NCBI GenBank assembly: GCA_037176705.1
Contig: CM073887.1
Span: 25,423,501-25,487,500 of the forward strand
Source of the DNA: Molossus alvarezi
Lineage: Eukaryota; Chordata; Mammalia; Chiroptera; Molossidae
Direction of reading: 5' to 3'
Length of the DNA stretch: 64,000 bases
The notes beneath the pieces were generated by a model that worked only from the letters and a program-made list of their open reading frames with translations, had not been told where the DNA came from and made no database searches. Within the stretch, counting starts at the first letter, position 1; each line of letters begins with the position of its first letter. The translations under genes and the position numbers were made by a program. Of the stretch, positions 54,685 through 64,000 are shown in pieces.

Positions 54685-55761
54685 ATAATAATGTACAGAA
54701 ATTCAATAGTAGAGTAGGTAAAGCCAAGAAGCAAACCATCGATTTGGAGTATAAGGAAGCAAAAAACACCCAACCAGAACAGCAAAAAGAAAAAAGAATC
54801 CAAAAAAAATGAGATAGTATAAAGAGCCTCTGGGACAACTTCAAGTGTGCCAACATTCGCATCTTGGGCGTGCCAGAAGGAGAAGAGAGAGAACAAGAAA
54901 TTGAAAACATATTTGAAACAATAATGACAGAAAACTTCCCTTACTTGGTGAAGGAAACAGACATACAAGTCCAGGAAGCACAGAGAGTCCCAAACAAGAT
55001 GAACCCCAAGAGGCCCAAGACACATCATAATCAAAATGCAAAAGTTTCAAGACAAAGAGAGAATCTTAAAAGCAACAAGAGAAAAGCAGTTAATTACCTA
55101 CAAGGGAGCTCCCATAAGACTGTCAGTTGATTTCTCAAGAGAAACTTTGCAGGCCAGAAGGAAGTGGCAAGAAATATTCAGAGTGATGAAAAGCAAGAAC
55201 CTACAACCAAGATTACTCTATCCTGCAAAGCTATCATTTAGACTCGATGGACATATAAAGAGTTTCCCAGACAAGAAAAAGCTAAAAGAGTTTATCACCA
55301 CCAAATAAATATTATATGAAATGTTGAAGGGTCTTTTTGAAGAAAAAGAAGATCAAAAACATAAACAAACAAAATTGCAATATATACATATCTATCGACA
55401 ACTGAATCTATGAACAAAATGAACAAACAGAACAGGAACATTGTCATAGATACAGAGAACATTTTGTTGGTCCAGATGGGAGGGGGTTTGAGGGAATGGG
55501 TGAAAAATGTGAAGGGATTAAGAAGTACAAATTGATTGTTAGGCAAACCTCACTGGGAAGGGAAGTGGGTGGCTGGGGTGGGAAGAAATAAACCAAAGAA
55601 CTTATATGCATATGTGTGTAACCAATGGACACAGACAACAGTGTGGGGAAAGGCAGGATGGGGGTGGGAGCAGGGAGGAGGGGGTCAATAGGGGAAAAAG
55701 GAGGAACATCTGTAACACATTCAACAATAAAGGTAAGTTTAAAAAAAAATTACTACCATCA

Positions 55762-56008
55762 CCCTGGCCAGTGTGGTTCAGCAATTAGAGCATTGGCCCA
55801 CACACTGAAAGGTCTCAGGTTCAATTCCCAGTCAAGGGCTCATACCTGGGTTTCAGGTTCTTTCCCTTACCCTGGTCAAGGCACATGTGGGAGGCGACCA
55901 ATTGATGTGTCTCTCTCACATGGATGTTTCTCTCTCTCCCCCTCCCACCCTTCCTCCCTTCCATTATCTCTAAAAATCAATAAAAAAAATTTCAGGTGAA
56001 GACTAACA
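55762..56008 (+). mobile_element. VES-A-like SINE stacked on the HAL1 target site
   Basis: It starts CCCTGGCCAGTGTGGTTCAG and has GTCTCAGGTTCAATTCCCAG, the older spelling, and a decayed 3' end (TTCAGGTGAAGACTAAC). Its TSD AAAAATTACTACCATCA (55745-55761 and 56009-56025) is identical to the HAL1 3' TSD copy. So this SINE inserted exactly at the HAL1/target boundary. Confidence 0.95.
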
Positions 56009-56025
56009 AAAAATTACTACCATCA

Positions 56026-57044
56026 TTTAAAATAGAAAGCATAGGTTCTAATTTCTATAAAGTGAGCATAAACAAGCAATTTACTTGATTACATGAGGGA
56101 TCTCAATGTAGCAAGTGCATACACAACATACAAAAATACAACTGAAAAAGTTTTACACTAATACTAAAATAATGTATTAACTATAGGTTTTCTTTGTTTA
56201 TATGGCAAAAGAGTTAAGGAACAATTTGGTTAAAGGAGGTATCTAAAAATTTTTTTATTTGATGTTCTTTTTTTCTGTTCTTGTTTATGCATAATGTAAC
56301 AGTAAATTTCCTGCAATAAATTAAATTATTCAAAACCACTCAATGACTTTGTTTTACAATTAAGTCCATGTTCAAATTGGGATGTATCAATAAACATTTG
56401 TTAAAGGGTGCTATGAATGATAATGCTCCTCTTTACTCTAATTAAAGAAAAATTCAAAGCATTTCTTTCTTCCCTTTGCCTCACTTCAACTACTGAATGA
56501 AAAAGAAGGACCCAGGATAATCAATAAAAAAAGAAGATACAAGTCAGCCATAGGAAGTCAATGTTTTTTTTCCTTCACTTGGGATAACTCACATATCAAG
56601 AGACCAAGTACAGTAAGACGAACCCTGTGGTACCTTTTTGTTAGGAAATAACCCTTGACCTTGGAAAGCCAGAGAAGCATCCAGCATAATGGAAGCTCTG
56701 GGAGTGGCAAGTACGGCCCAGAAGAACTGTGGGAAAATGTCAGAGCACAGGCTACTCTAATCTTTACTTTAAACCAAGAGGGTCAAGTTATCTTCTAGGT
56801 GCACGTGATCCTGTGTCTGTCCATGGTCAGGAGCCAACTAAATGTGGACTGAAGTTCCACACAGTAATTATGACAGTGTGCTTTCGTAGCGTGTCATTGG
56901 AGGTTCTAGATCATACTTCCATCTATTTAATGTGACTAGTCATTGAGATTTTCAAAACGAGAGACCAACATTTCTTTTATCATTCTCACTTAGCTCCTCA
57001 GTTTAATCAAACTCAACTGAAACTGTACATAATCATCTTTCCTG
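56026..57044. other. Unassigned AT-rich stretch
   Basis: No named repeat. A moderately GC-balanced part lies at 56580-56940. Frames are short. Confidence 0.35.
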
Positions 57045-57290
57045 GGAATTTACCTTATGCCAGGCATTGCTCTGTGCACAGAATAGGCATCACCTCATTT
57101 ATCTCACATCAACGCAATGAGCTAGATCCTATTACCGTATCATCATCCCTACTTCGCGAACGAGAAAATTGAGGCTTATAGAGATTTGGGGATTTGCTCA
57201 AGGTCAAGTTATTGTGACAGAGTTGAAATTTAAACTCAGTTCTGTCTGGCTCCATAGTACAAGCTTTTACCCACTAGATCACTCTTCCTC
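57045..57290 (-). mobile_element. MIR SINE, antisense, near full length
   Basis: Order of antisense MIR blocks: TATGCCAGGCATTGCTCTGT, CACCTCATTTATCTCACATC, GAGCTAGATCCTATTACCG, GAGAAAATTGAGGCTTATAG, GCTCAAGGTCAAGTTATTG, AATTTAAACTCAGTTCTGTC and CTTTTACCCACTAGATCAC. It covers both the core and the tRNA-like head. Confidence 0.88.
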
Positions 57291-58288
57291 TGTCCCAAAC
57301 AAGGACAGCTGGAAATAATGAGTACCAGCAAAGCTCTTCCATCCTCTACTAAAGAGCTTCCACACACTTCATCAGTGGGCAAGCTGAGATGTGCATTTTC
57401 ATGGGGAAATGGTCAAGCCCAAAATGATTGCATGGGCTTTATAAAAGAAAATTCAAAACAAAATTGCTCAGAAAGAAAGACATGGTGTCCTGTTGCACAC
57501 ATAGGGCAGGGTTGGTATGCCCAAATGCCATCAAGTAGAAAAAGTAAAAGCAGCAAGATTATTTACACAATAATCAAGACTAAGATATTTTTGTCTGTTC
57601 AACAGAATATCCTATCTTACCTGATTCAACACTTCTCATATGAAAGACAGTTAATGGCTTCCATCAAGTTTAGGATATAATATTAAGAAATGGGCAACAA
57701 TAAATCTCACGTCATTTTTTAATACTTTAGCAGCTATATTTTCTTCACAATTTCTTGACACTAATAGATGCTGAAGAAGACTGCTTTAGCTCAAGGGGTC
57801 CCGAATCCATCAGCAAGAGATACCAGACACTGAAGAAGACACCAGCAGATTTCCAGAACCCTTCTTTAAGTGGGAAAGGGCTCTTACTATATGGCCAGGT
57901 CTGGGTAGAGATAGGCCAACAGGTAGCAAACTCAATCATTGCAGGGCACTGAGGAAGGAAGTGGAGCAAACAGGTAAGATGTCCACAGACTTGACTTGTA
58001 ACAACTGTCAACAAAGGGAGAGGCAGTATAGAGGTAGGGGTGAAAGACAGAGAAAGGGGGTAACTGAGAAGCAATGTCGGAGAAGATGGTAGAGGTGTAA
58101 TGTAGAGTAGGTTTGGATGACTTTGATTTTGTCAGAGGAGAATCACCTAGTCCTCAGGGATTGGATGGCACAGCCACAGAAAAGTCTGATGATGGGAGAC
58201 AAAACACAAGCAAGTTCTCACCTAGTCTCTACTAAGGAGGAGGCATGATTGCCTATAAAGAGTAAAGGGACCAACGAGGTGATGCTTT
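57291..58288. other. Unassigned stretch
   Basis: No clear repeat. A purine-rich part at 58000-58140 resembles an internal L2 region weakly. A frame of 120 codons at 57318-57680 shows no family resemblance. Confidence 0.3.
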
Positions 58289-58306
58289 AAGAAAGTGAAG
58301 TTATGG

Positions 58307-58564
58307 CTCTGGCCAGTTTGGCTCAGTGGTTGGAGCGTCGGCCTGTGGTACAGAGAGACCCGGGTTCGGTTCCCGCTAAGGGCACGTACCTCGGTTGCAG
58401 TTTGTCCCCAGCCCTGGTTGGTCGTGCGGGTGGCAGCCACTCGATGTGTTCCTTTCACATCGATGTTTCTCTCTCTCTCTCTTCCTCTCTCTCCCTCCCG
58501 CTCTATCTGAACAAAAAATGGAAAAATGTCCTCTGGTAAGGATAAAAAAAAAAAAAAAGAAAAA
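58307..58564 (+). mobile_element. VES-A SINE, young type; left arm of an inverted pair
   Basis: It starts CTCTGGCCAGTTTGGCTCAG and has GGGTTCGGTTCCCGCTAAGG. The hairpin is TCCTCTGGTAAGGA, with one stem mismatch. The TSD AAGAAAGTGAAGTTATGG is a perfect 18 bp (58289-58306, 58565-58582). Confidence 0.97.
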
Positions 58565-58843
58565 AGAAAGTGAAGTTATGGGAGAGGTGCTAAAGTGAAT
58601 ACAACAAAATCGCCCAGCAGTATTGGGGGCCCAGCCGATACCCTACACTTCAAATAGAACCTGTCATCACTTGGAATTATTCCATCAATGCTCCACAGTC
58701 CAAGAGCTGGGGAAGAGGACACACCCAGCGCGATTAACCCACTATCGGTGAAAGTGTACAGGTATGGAAGAGTGAGGGTTAATTTGGTGCACCCTGGAGT
58801 GGCAGATGGACAGAGAATGAACCAGAGCAAGGCCATGCTTTTT

Positions 58844-59090
58844 TTTTTTTTTATCCTCACCCGAGGACATTTTTCCATTTTTTGTTCAGGTAGAGTGGGA
58901 GGGAGAGAGAGGAACAGAGAGAGAGAGAGAAACATCGATGTGAAAGGGACACATCGAGTGGCTGCCACCTGCACAACCGACCAGGGCCGGGGACAAACTG
59001 CAACCGAGGTACGCGCCCTTAGCGGGTCCCGAATCCGGGTCTCTCAGGACCGCAGGCCAACGCTCTAACCGCTGAACCAAACCGGCCAGG
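58844..59090 (-). mobile_element. VES-A SINE, young type; right arm of an inverted pair
   Basis: On the minus strand it starts GCCCTGGCCGGTTTGGTTCA and ends with an intact hairpin TCCTCGGGTGAGGA plus poly-A. The TSD GCAAGGCCATGCTTTTT is perfect (58827-58843, 59091-59107). It faces the copy at 58307-58564 across about 280 bp. Confidence 0.97.
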
Positions 59091-59313
59091 GCAAGGCCAT
59101 GCTTTTTATTACACTTCACTACCATCCCCTTAGTTCAGACTCTCACCGCTGAAAACGGATAATTACAGAGTATTACCAGGATTCTCCTACATGGTTTCCC
59201 TACTTCCTTCTTTCTCTTGATTCAAAACAAATCTTCCTAAAACCTTATAAAGGTTAATCTCTACCCAGAAACCTGCCATATCTCTCAACTGCTTCCATAA
59301 CAAAGGCCAAACT

Positions 59314-59405
59314 TTTGTTTTTTAAATTTTATTACACTTCTTGGGTGACATTGGTTTATAAGATTATATAAATTTCAAGTATATAGGTCTGTAATGCTTC
59401 ATGTG
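59314..59405 (-). mobile_element. L1 3' UTR fragment, antisense
   Basis: ATTTTATTACACTTCTTGGG, TGACATTGGTTTATAAGAT and TTCAAGTATATAGGTCTGTA are the antisense of the L1 3' terminus. A short fragment only. Confidence 0.65.
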
Positions 59406-60140
59406 TATATTAATGCCAAACTCTCTAGTCAAACACTGCAAGTCCCTCAAAGGCTGTCTCCTCCTGCATCTTCAAAATGCTTCCCACGACTTAACTGCAG
59501 GAACCAGAAACACCAGGATTATTCCAATTCATTCTATCCCCACATGGACCATGCAATCCTAAATAGATTTTTAATTAAAATTGGGATTTGTTAAGATAAT
59601 CACCTGATCTATCTGCACCACAAAGCATGTATTCCTTTTAAATGAAGATTTTAATTAGATTTTAAGCAATTAACCTGGTATTTGTAAAAATGATCTGGCA
59701 TAATTTCCCTAATGGGCTATGAAAGTATAAATTACTTCTACAGTTGCTCACTTTTAATTTATAATTTAGAAGGCGAGGGGCTCATTAGTAGAAGACTGTT
59801 GTGTAGGTGTTAATACAATTAATTTATTGTCAGATTTCAGTCCTCAGAGAAGGGAAACATTACTGATCATAACTTTCAGAAATCCATCTGAGTGATTCTC
59901 TTTTAGAGGTGATCATGCCTAGAGATTTACACATTTTTATGGGGAAAAAAGATGTGCAGTGGAATGCATCCATGGCAAGATATAAATAAAAAATATATAT
60001 ATCACAATGCAGGATTCCCTAGAAAGTCCATTTCTAGTGAAACCTCCATCCTGATCCCCTGCAAAAAGAATCCTTCCCATCTCTGAGGTCCCTTACTTCT
60101 TACTAGAGCAGCAACTTTCTACCTCAAATCTTTACAATAA
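59406..60140. other. Unique AT-rich stretch, possible conserved non-coding DNA
   Basis: There are no repeat landmarks at 59560-59960. Dense TAAT/ATTA cores are present (TTTTAATTAGATTTTAAGC, ACAATTAATTTATTGTCAG). No coding frame. Constraint cannot be tested from one sequence. Confidence 0.3.
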
Positions 60141-60892
60141 TGTGATGTTAACTTTATGTGTCAATGGGACTGGGCAACCTGATGCCAGATATCTGGTTAA
60201 ACATTATTTCCAGGTACACCTGTGAGGTGTTTGGGGCTGAGATTAACATTTGATTGACAGGATAAATGAGGCAGATGCCCTCCCCTCCCCTCTAAGACCC
60301 CCTCCCGCCAACACAATGTGTGTGGGCCTCATCCAATCCATTGAAGCCCTGAACAGGACAAAAAGGAGGAGGAAAGATTAATTCACCGGCAGGAGCTGAG
60401 GCGACAGTCTTCTCCTGCCCTCTGACTCCTGGTTCTCGGGCCTTTAGAATTGGACTAAAAGTTGCCATCAGCTTTCTTGAGTCTCCTGCTTGCAGACAGC
60501 ACATCGTGTGATTTCTAAGTCTCCATAATTACACGAATCAATTCATCCTTGTAGGATATATATATATTTAATATATAACAATGTATGGTATATACACATA
60601 TAATAAATAAAATAACACATTATATATTATATTTATTAAGATGTACTATATTTATTATAGTATAATTTATTATATACTTATAATATATAATACATTTATG
60701 TTATATTGTACTATAGTAAATTTGTATAATATATAATTATTTTAATAAATTATATGTATTATCTATATAATATATGTTGCATATTATAGACATAAATTTT
60801 ATATATATATAATCACTCTAGTCAATTCCTCGCCATAATATATATAGGCATATATTTTGATTCTATTTCCCTGGAGAGCCCTGACTAACACA
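60141..60892 (+). mobile_element. MLT2-type LTR (ERVL relic) with an expanded AT core
   Basis: The left part has TGTGATGTTAACTTTATGTG, TGGTTAAACATTATTTCCAG, GAGATTAACATTTGATTGAC, GGGCCTCATCCAATCCATTG and CTGCTTGCAGACAGCACATC, then TAATTACACGAATCAATTC. The right end is TTTGATTCTATTTCCCTGGA and GAGCCCTGACTAACACA. This is MLT2 order. In MLT2 a short TA run lies between these parts; here it is about 300 bp of AT repeat. There are no viral genes, so it is a solo LTR. Confidence 0.85.
60553..60850. repeat. AT-rich island, expanded TA repeat
   Basis: About 300 bp composed almost only of A and T (TATATATATTTAATATATAA, ATTATATATTATATTTATTA and similar), with many near-palindromes. It lies between two halves of an MLT2-type LTR and so probably grew from the LTR's own TA run. 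It could form cruciforms or act as a fragile or matrix-attachment-like site, which is not shown here. Confidence 0.88.
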
Positions 60893-61000
60893 CATTTTAT
60901 GGATGAGGAACTGTGGCCAGAAAAGTTCATAGAGACAGTAAATGGTGAGTCAGAACTGGAACCAAGGTTTTCTGACTCCAATGCTGTCTTTTTCCATGCC
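60893..61000 (-). mobile_element. MIR SINE, antisense fragment
   Basis: CATTTTATGGATGAGGAACT, GTGGCCAGAAAAGTTCATAG and GTGAGTCAGAACTGGAACCA, then TTTTCTGACTCCAATGCTG, are the antisense tRNA-side half of MIR. It starts right at the LTR end. Confidence 0.7.
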
Positions 61001-61534
61001 GTTGCTATTAAAGATTCTAAGGAGTAAGAACTAGTAAACAGAATAAAAGACACTCAGACACTCTGCAGACCAGACTCATGCCCCGTGTAGCTGAGAGGGG
61101 TCAAGTGCCTAGTCTAAGTACGACAGCACCCTAAAGTGGACCCCGGAGGGCTCATGACCGCCATGCCTTCACCACAACTTGCATCACATCACCTAGCCTC
61201 TCTAAGACCTTCACAGTGCTTTTTGGGGGGTGGGGTGCGAGGGGGGAGGGTCACTATTGAGGGGTCATCTGAACCTTCCTTCCTTAAGACAGGTGGGGTT
61301 CTATAAGCCCACAGGCGATATTACAAGCGACCGAAGTGAGTAAAACCGAGTTCTGCTTTCATTGCCATAATGTATGCATCTAACTAAAAACTTAATATAC
61401 AATTTAAAATGTTCTGCTCCTTTATCCATCTTTGAGTCCAAAATAATCCTTATTCAAAATGCCATTTTTAATTAGTCCTCAGCCTTTGCTATATCAGGCA
61501 AAATAGTTTTCCTCCTCTTTTATAGAACTCCTAT
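61001..61534. other. Unassigned stretch
   Basis: A G-rich run (GGGGGGTGGGGTGCGAGGGG) lies at about 61225-61250. No named repeat is recognised. Confidence 0.35.
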
Positions 61535-61760
61535 TTACTAATATTTGATAATATATAACATGCATTGTTCTAAACATACACGTATTAATTCATTATCCAC
61601 ACAAAAACTTTATCAAGCTAACACTGTTGCTATCCATATTTTCCCCATGGGGAAACTGAGGCACGGTGCCCAAGATCACACAGCAGTGAGCAGTGGAGCT
61701 GAGATTTAGTCCCAGGCACCCTACCTTGAGTCTATCTATATTCTTCACCACTGCACACAG
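61535..61760 (-). mobile_element. MIR SINE, antisense, near full length
   Basis: CATGCATTGTTCTAAACATA, TATTAATTCATTATCCACAC, TTTTCCCCATGGGGAAACTG, AGGCACGGTGCCCAAGATCA, CACAGCAGTGAGCAGTGGAG and TTTAGTCCCAGGCACCC follow antisense MIR order. Confidence 0.88.
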
Positions 61761-62368
61761 CCCAGTTTTCATCTTAAAGCTATGAACACTCTGCCACATA
61801 ATATAGTCACCTTTAGCTACAGAGCTAAGAACTAGACAGTTTACCAGTAACTTATATATTGACTGTAACTAGAGATACATCCCACACATTCTAGGTTATA
61901 TCCTCCCTGTTACATATTCAAATATATTATCTGATCACCTTTCCCACGTGGGAAGAGGCGAAAAGGAGTAGATCCAGCTGATTGGTCTTGGGTAGCAGTT
62001 GTGTGGGGGACAGGGAGGGGTGGGATGTCAAGATGAAGTTGAGAGCTAATTCTACAGTGGACCCTGAGCACCTAACAGTTTATCAAAGCAGAGTCACGGG
62101 AACTATGCTGGAACTAAGGTATAAAGACAGGGAGAGGCAGGTGTTCAGGGAAGACGACAGTTGACGGGTGATCCAGACACACCCTAAAGACAGGCACAAG
62201 TGACTGCTGTGGAAATCTGGCATTCCTTAGGTGCATGCTACAGACAGGTCCAGTCCATTTAAAGCCGTCAGCATAAGGCGACCATATACAGGTAATATGA
62301 ATGTGTGGCTGCTACAGCTGGTGCACACTGTGGAAGTCTGTTAGTAGGTATGTCAGCTCAACAATAAC
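61761..62368. other. Unassigned stretch
   Basis: No named repeat is recognised. Frames are at most 60 codons. Confidence 0.3.
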
Positions 62369-62380
62369 AGTATGGTGGTA

Positions 62381-62586
62381 GCCCAGCTGGTGCGGCTCGG
62401 TGGTTGAGTGTCAACCCATGCACCAAGAGGTCGTCGGTTCAATTCCTGGTCAGGGCACATGCCCAGGCTGTGGGCCAAATTCCCAGGGTGGGGGGCATGT
62501 TCTCTCTCATCGATGTTTCTCTCTCTCTCTCTCTCTCCCCTCCCCTCTCCCTTCCTCTCTCTCTAAAATTAATAAAGGAAAAAAAG
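62381..62586 (+). mobile_element. VES-B SINE
   Basis: It starts GCCCAGCTGGTGCGGCTCGG and has GGTCGTCGGTTCAATTCCTG, CAGGGCACATGCCCAGGCTG and CATCGATGTTTCTCTC, ending CTCTCTAAAATTAATAAAGG. The block between GGGGGGCATG and TTCTCTCTC is shorter than in the copy at 37428. The TSD is AGTATGGTGGTA against AGTATGGTGATA. Confidence 0.95.
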
Positions 62587-62598
62587 AGTATGGTGATA

Positions 62599-63736
62599 AT
62601 AAGTTGATAGAGACAAAAAGTACAGGATAAGCAATGCAATTCAAGCCATACATTTCCAAAGGACCAATAATAAAATATATTGAGTAAATAAACTTTACAA
62701 TAAAATATTATATATATGTGTGTGTATATATACACATATACATATAATGTGCAAACTGAAAAAGTATAATCCTTGACTAGTTGTAACTCTTACTAGAAGA
62801 TTTTTGTTTTTGCTATGTAGCTCTCCAATATAATTTGACAAAGTTATTGATCTTCTAGTACACGAGACTGAGGACACTAGAAATTGCAAGGAACTCAAAT
62901 ATCATTACATTGCAGCCCCAGGGGGTACTAAACATCCTCTGTTTTATTCACACAGGTAAATAACTGTAGCACCATAAAGAACATAAAAACAAGAGCCAGG
63001 CCAATCAAGAAAACATTTGGTGGGAGGAGACTGAGTTATGCCTACAATCTCTCCAGTTGGAATAACAGGCAATAGTGACGGTAGACAAACTAGGGTGATG
63101 ACCATGGGTATAAATGAAGAAACACATGAAAAAATGCTGTAAGACCTGGACTCTGCTGTGGTCACATCTGAGGAGCAATCAAAGATAACACTAAGATTTT
63201 AGAAACCATCTTCTTCCTTAATAAGTCTCTTACTTCCAAGGTTGGCACTGGGAGAGCCCCTTGAGAGAAAGGGCCTTCTACTGTTCCTAAGAACCACCTA
63301 ACCTCAGCATCCTTTGCCATCATCATCACTCAGAATTTAGGAGAGTGGCTGCTAGCCCTGGATGCTTTGACTAAAGCTAGTTAATAACTCTTCCCTTAAA
63401 TCATACCATTACCATTTGGGTTCTCCATTTTTACCTCCCCAGCACAGTTGAGACAAAGACTTGACTCAAGGCTTGGGAATTAATAAAAAGGAAATAATCC
63501 CCAAAGGCATAACAAATCAGAAACAAGATCGAGTTTAGTACTTTTCAGCCTGTGAAGCCCAGTGGGAATCAAGCCTCCCAATTCCTCATGTCTTCCCAGA
63601 CGGTGGATACTATTTTTAAGGTCTATTGTCCAGACCTCTCCTAGGAGGTTCCTCACAGTCAGACCATGAGAGCGAACAAAGAAACCAGGTGCTCTCTCTC
63701 TCCCACAGCCCCAGGTTGGAATCTCAAGACCTGCTT
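62599..63736. other. Unassigned; contains a TA/TG palindrome and possible L2 relic
   Basis: A self-complementary TA/TG stretch at about 62706-62748 can fold on itself. The part at 63000-63200 (TGGTGGGAGGAGACTGAG, AACTAGGGTGATGACCATGG) resembles an internal L2 region weakly. The rest is unique. Confidence 0.35.
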
Positions 63737-63996
63737 TTTTTTTTTTTTTATCCTCACTGGAGAACATTTTTTCCTTTTTTTTTTTTTCTTTTGTTCAGAT
63801 AGCGTGGGAGGGAGAGAGAGGAAACATCAATGTGAAAGGGACACATCAAGGACACATTGAGTTGTTGCCACCCTCACGACCCCAACCAGGGCCGGGGACA
63901 AACTGCAACCGAGGTACGTGCCCTTAGCAGGAACCGAACCCGGGTCTCTCTGGACCGCAGGCCGATGCTCTAACCGCTGAGCCAAACCGGCCAGGA
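63737..63996 (-). mobile_element. VES-A SINE at the window end
   Basis: On the minus strand it starts GTCCTGGCCGGTTTGGCTCA and ends TTCTCCAGTGAGGA plus poly-A. A short internal duplication (two copies of GGACACAT, 63838-63858) distinguishes it. The left flank has CAAGACCTGC at about 63727-63736. The window's last bases (CAAG, 63997-64000) match the start of that string, so the right TSD copy is cut off by the window edge. Confidence 0.95.
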
Positions 63997-64000
63997 CAAG

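Larger units (their letters stand above)
54181..55308 (+). pseudogene. HAL1 ORF1 relic (L1 ORF1p-like RNA-binding protein)
   Basis: The frame opens at ATG 54181 with a basic, Gln/Lys-rich start and a coiled-coil-like stretch (residues about 18-52), and stops at 54352. The L1 ORF1p sequence continues in a second frame with the RRM-type block (residues GVPEGEE near 54864), then shifts again near 55000-55035 into a C-terminal domain block (ITYKGAPIRLS, LYPAKLSF) ending at 55308. VES at 54411-54684 lies in the coiled-coil part. So there are at least two frameshifts and one insertion, and the protein cannot be made. ORF1p normally forms trimers that bind the element RNA. Confidence 0.88.
52823..55744 (+). 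mobile_element. HAL1 (half-L1) retrotransposon, near full length, split by VES
   Basis: The element has an L1 5' UTR, an ORF1 relic and an L1-type 3' UTR with poly-A, but nothing of ORF2. It starts GACTTCCGGTCAAGATGGCA, the L1 5' start with a YY1-like AAGATGGC at 52834-52841. The ORF1 relic spans 54181-55308. The 3' UTR follows within about 10 bp and runs through AAATGTGAAGGGATTAAGAA to CATTCAACAATAAAGG and poly-A. The 17-bp TSD AAAAATTATTACCATCA (52806-52822) against AAAAATTACTACCATCA (55745-55761) defines both ends. Without the 274-bp SINE and its duplication it is about 2.6 kb. HAL1 elements are known in several mammals, including bats, and need L1 ORF2 protein in trans. Confidence 0.9.

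Noticed and set aside
62706..62748. TA/TG palindrome as a regulatory hairpin
   Set aside because: Simple-sequence TA/TG runs fold on themselves without function. Nothing nearby would use it.
1..64000. CRISPR arrays, operons, Shine-Dalgarno sites, bacterial mobile elements
   Set aside because: No regularly spaced repeats or compact genes are present. All features point to a mammalian genome.
1..64000. Helitrons (HeliBat type)
   Set aside because: Their 3' hairpin plus CTAG end was looked for and not recognised. A worn copy could be missed by eye.

Overview
This window looks like non-coding nuclear DNA from a bat, most likely a yangochiropteran of the vespertilionid/miniopterid/molossid group. 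The main evidence is 27 copies of a tRNA-Lys-like/tRNA-derived SINE with the VES signature (tRNA-like head with A and B boxes, an ATCGATGT motif, a long CT tract, an A-rich tail), a family known only from bats. A SPIN-type hAT transposon and two mariner-type MITEs fit the unusually recent DNA-transposon activity known in bats. Old pan-mammalian repeats (MIR, L2, MER5, MaLR and MLT2 LTRs, L1) make up most of the rest. I could not identify the species.

I found no protein-coding gene, exon series, structural RNA gene or CRISPR array. Every open frame is short, and many lie inside repeats. The window is therefore intergenic or deep intronic. Annotation is mainly a map of mobile elements, many of them bounded by target-site duplications (TSDs) that I could read directly.

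Layout: 1-6 kb holds a small L1 insertion with a perfect 15-bp TSD, an old antisense L1 split by a mariner MITE, and a long stretch without recognised repeats. At 6-20 kb there are scattered VES copies, L1 3' ends (one split by a second mariner MITE), MIR, MER5 and a MaLR solo LTR. At 20-32 kb there are L1 relics and VES copies, including a very short form. At 34-41 kb VES is dense, with one pair of SINEs stacked on the same target site. At 41-50 kb there is mostly unique AT-rich DNA, an L2 3' end, a (GGAA)20 array and a hAT MITE. At 50-56 kb there is a SPIN element and, most notably, a nearly full-length half-L1 (HAL1) that carries ORF1 but no ORF2. At 56-64 kb there are MIRs, an inverted VES pair, an MLT2 LTR whose internal TA run has grown into an AT island, and a VES cut by the window end.

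For VES I use two local labels. VES-A starts CTGGCCGGTTTGGCTC and ends in a small TCCTC-loop-GAGGA hairpin before the A tail. VES-B starts CCAGCCGGTGTGGCTC and ends in CTCTCTAAA with an AATAAA-like tail. I see no new multi-gene biological system here. The observations most worth checking are the HAL1, the two stacked insertions that re-use a TSD, the head-only short SINE form, the conserved 3' hairpin of VES-A, and the SPIN copy with an interior I do not recognise.
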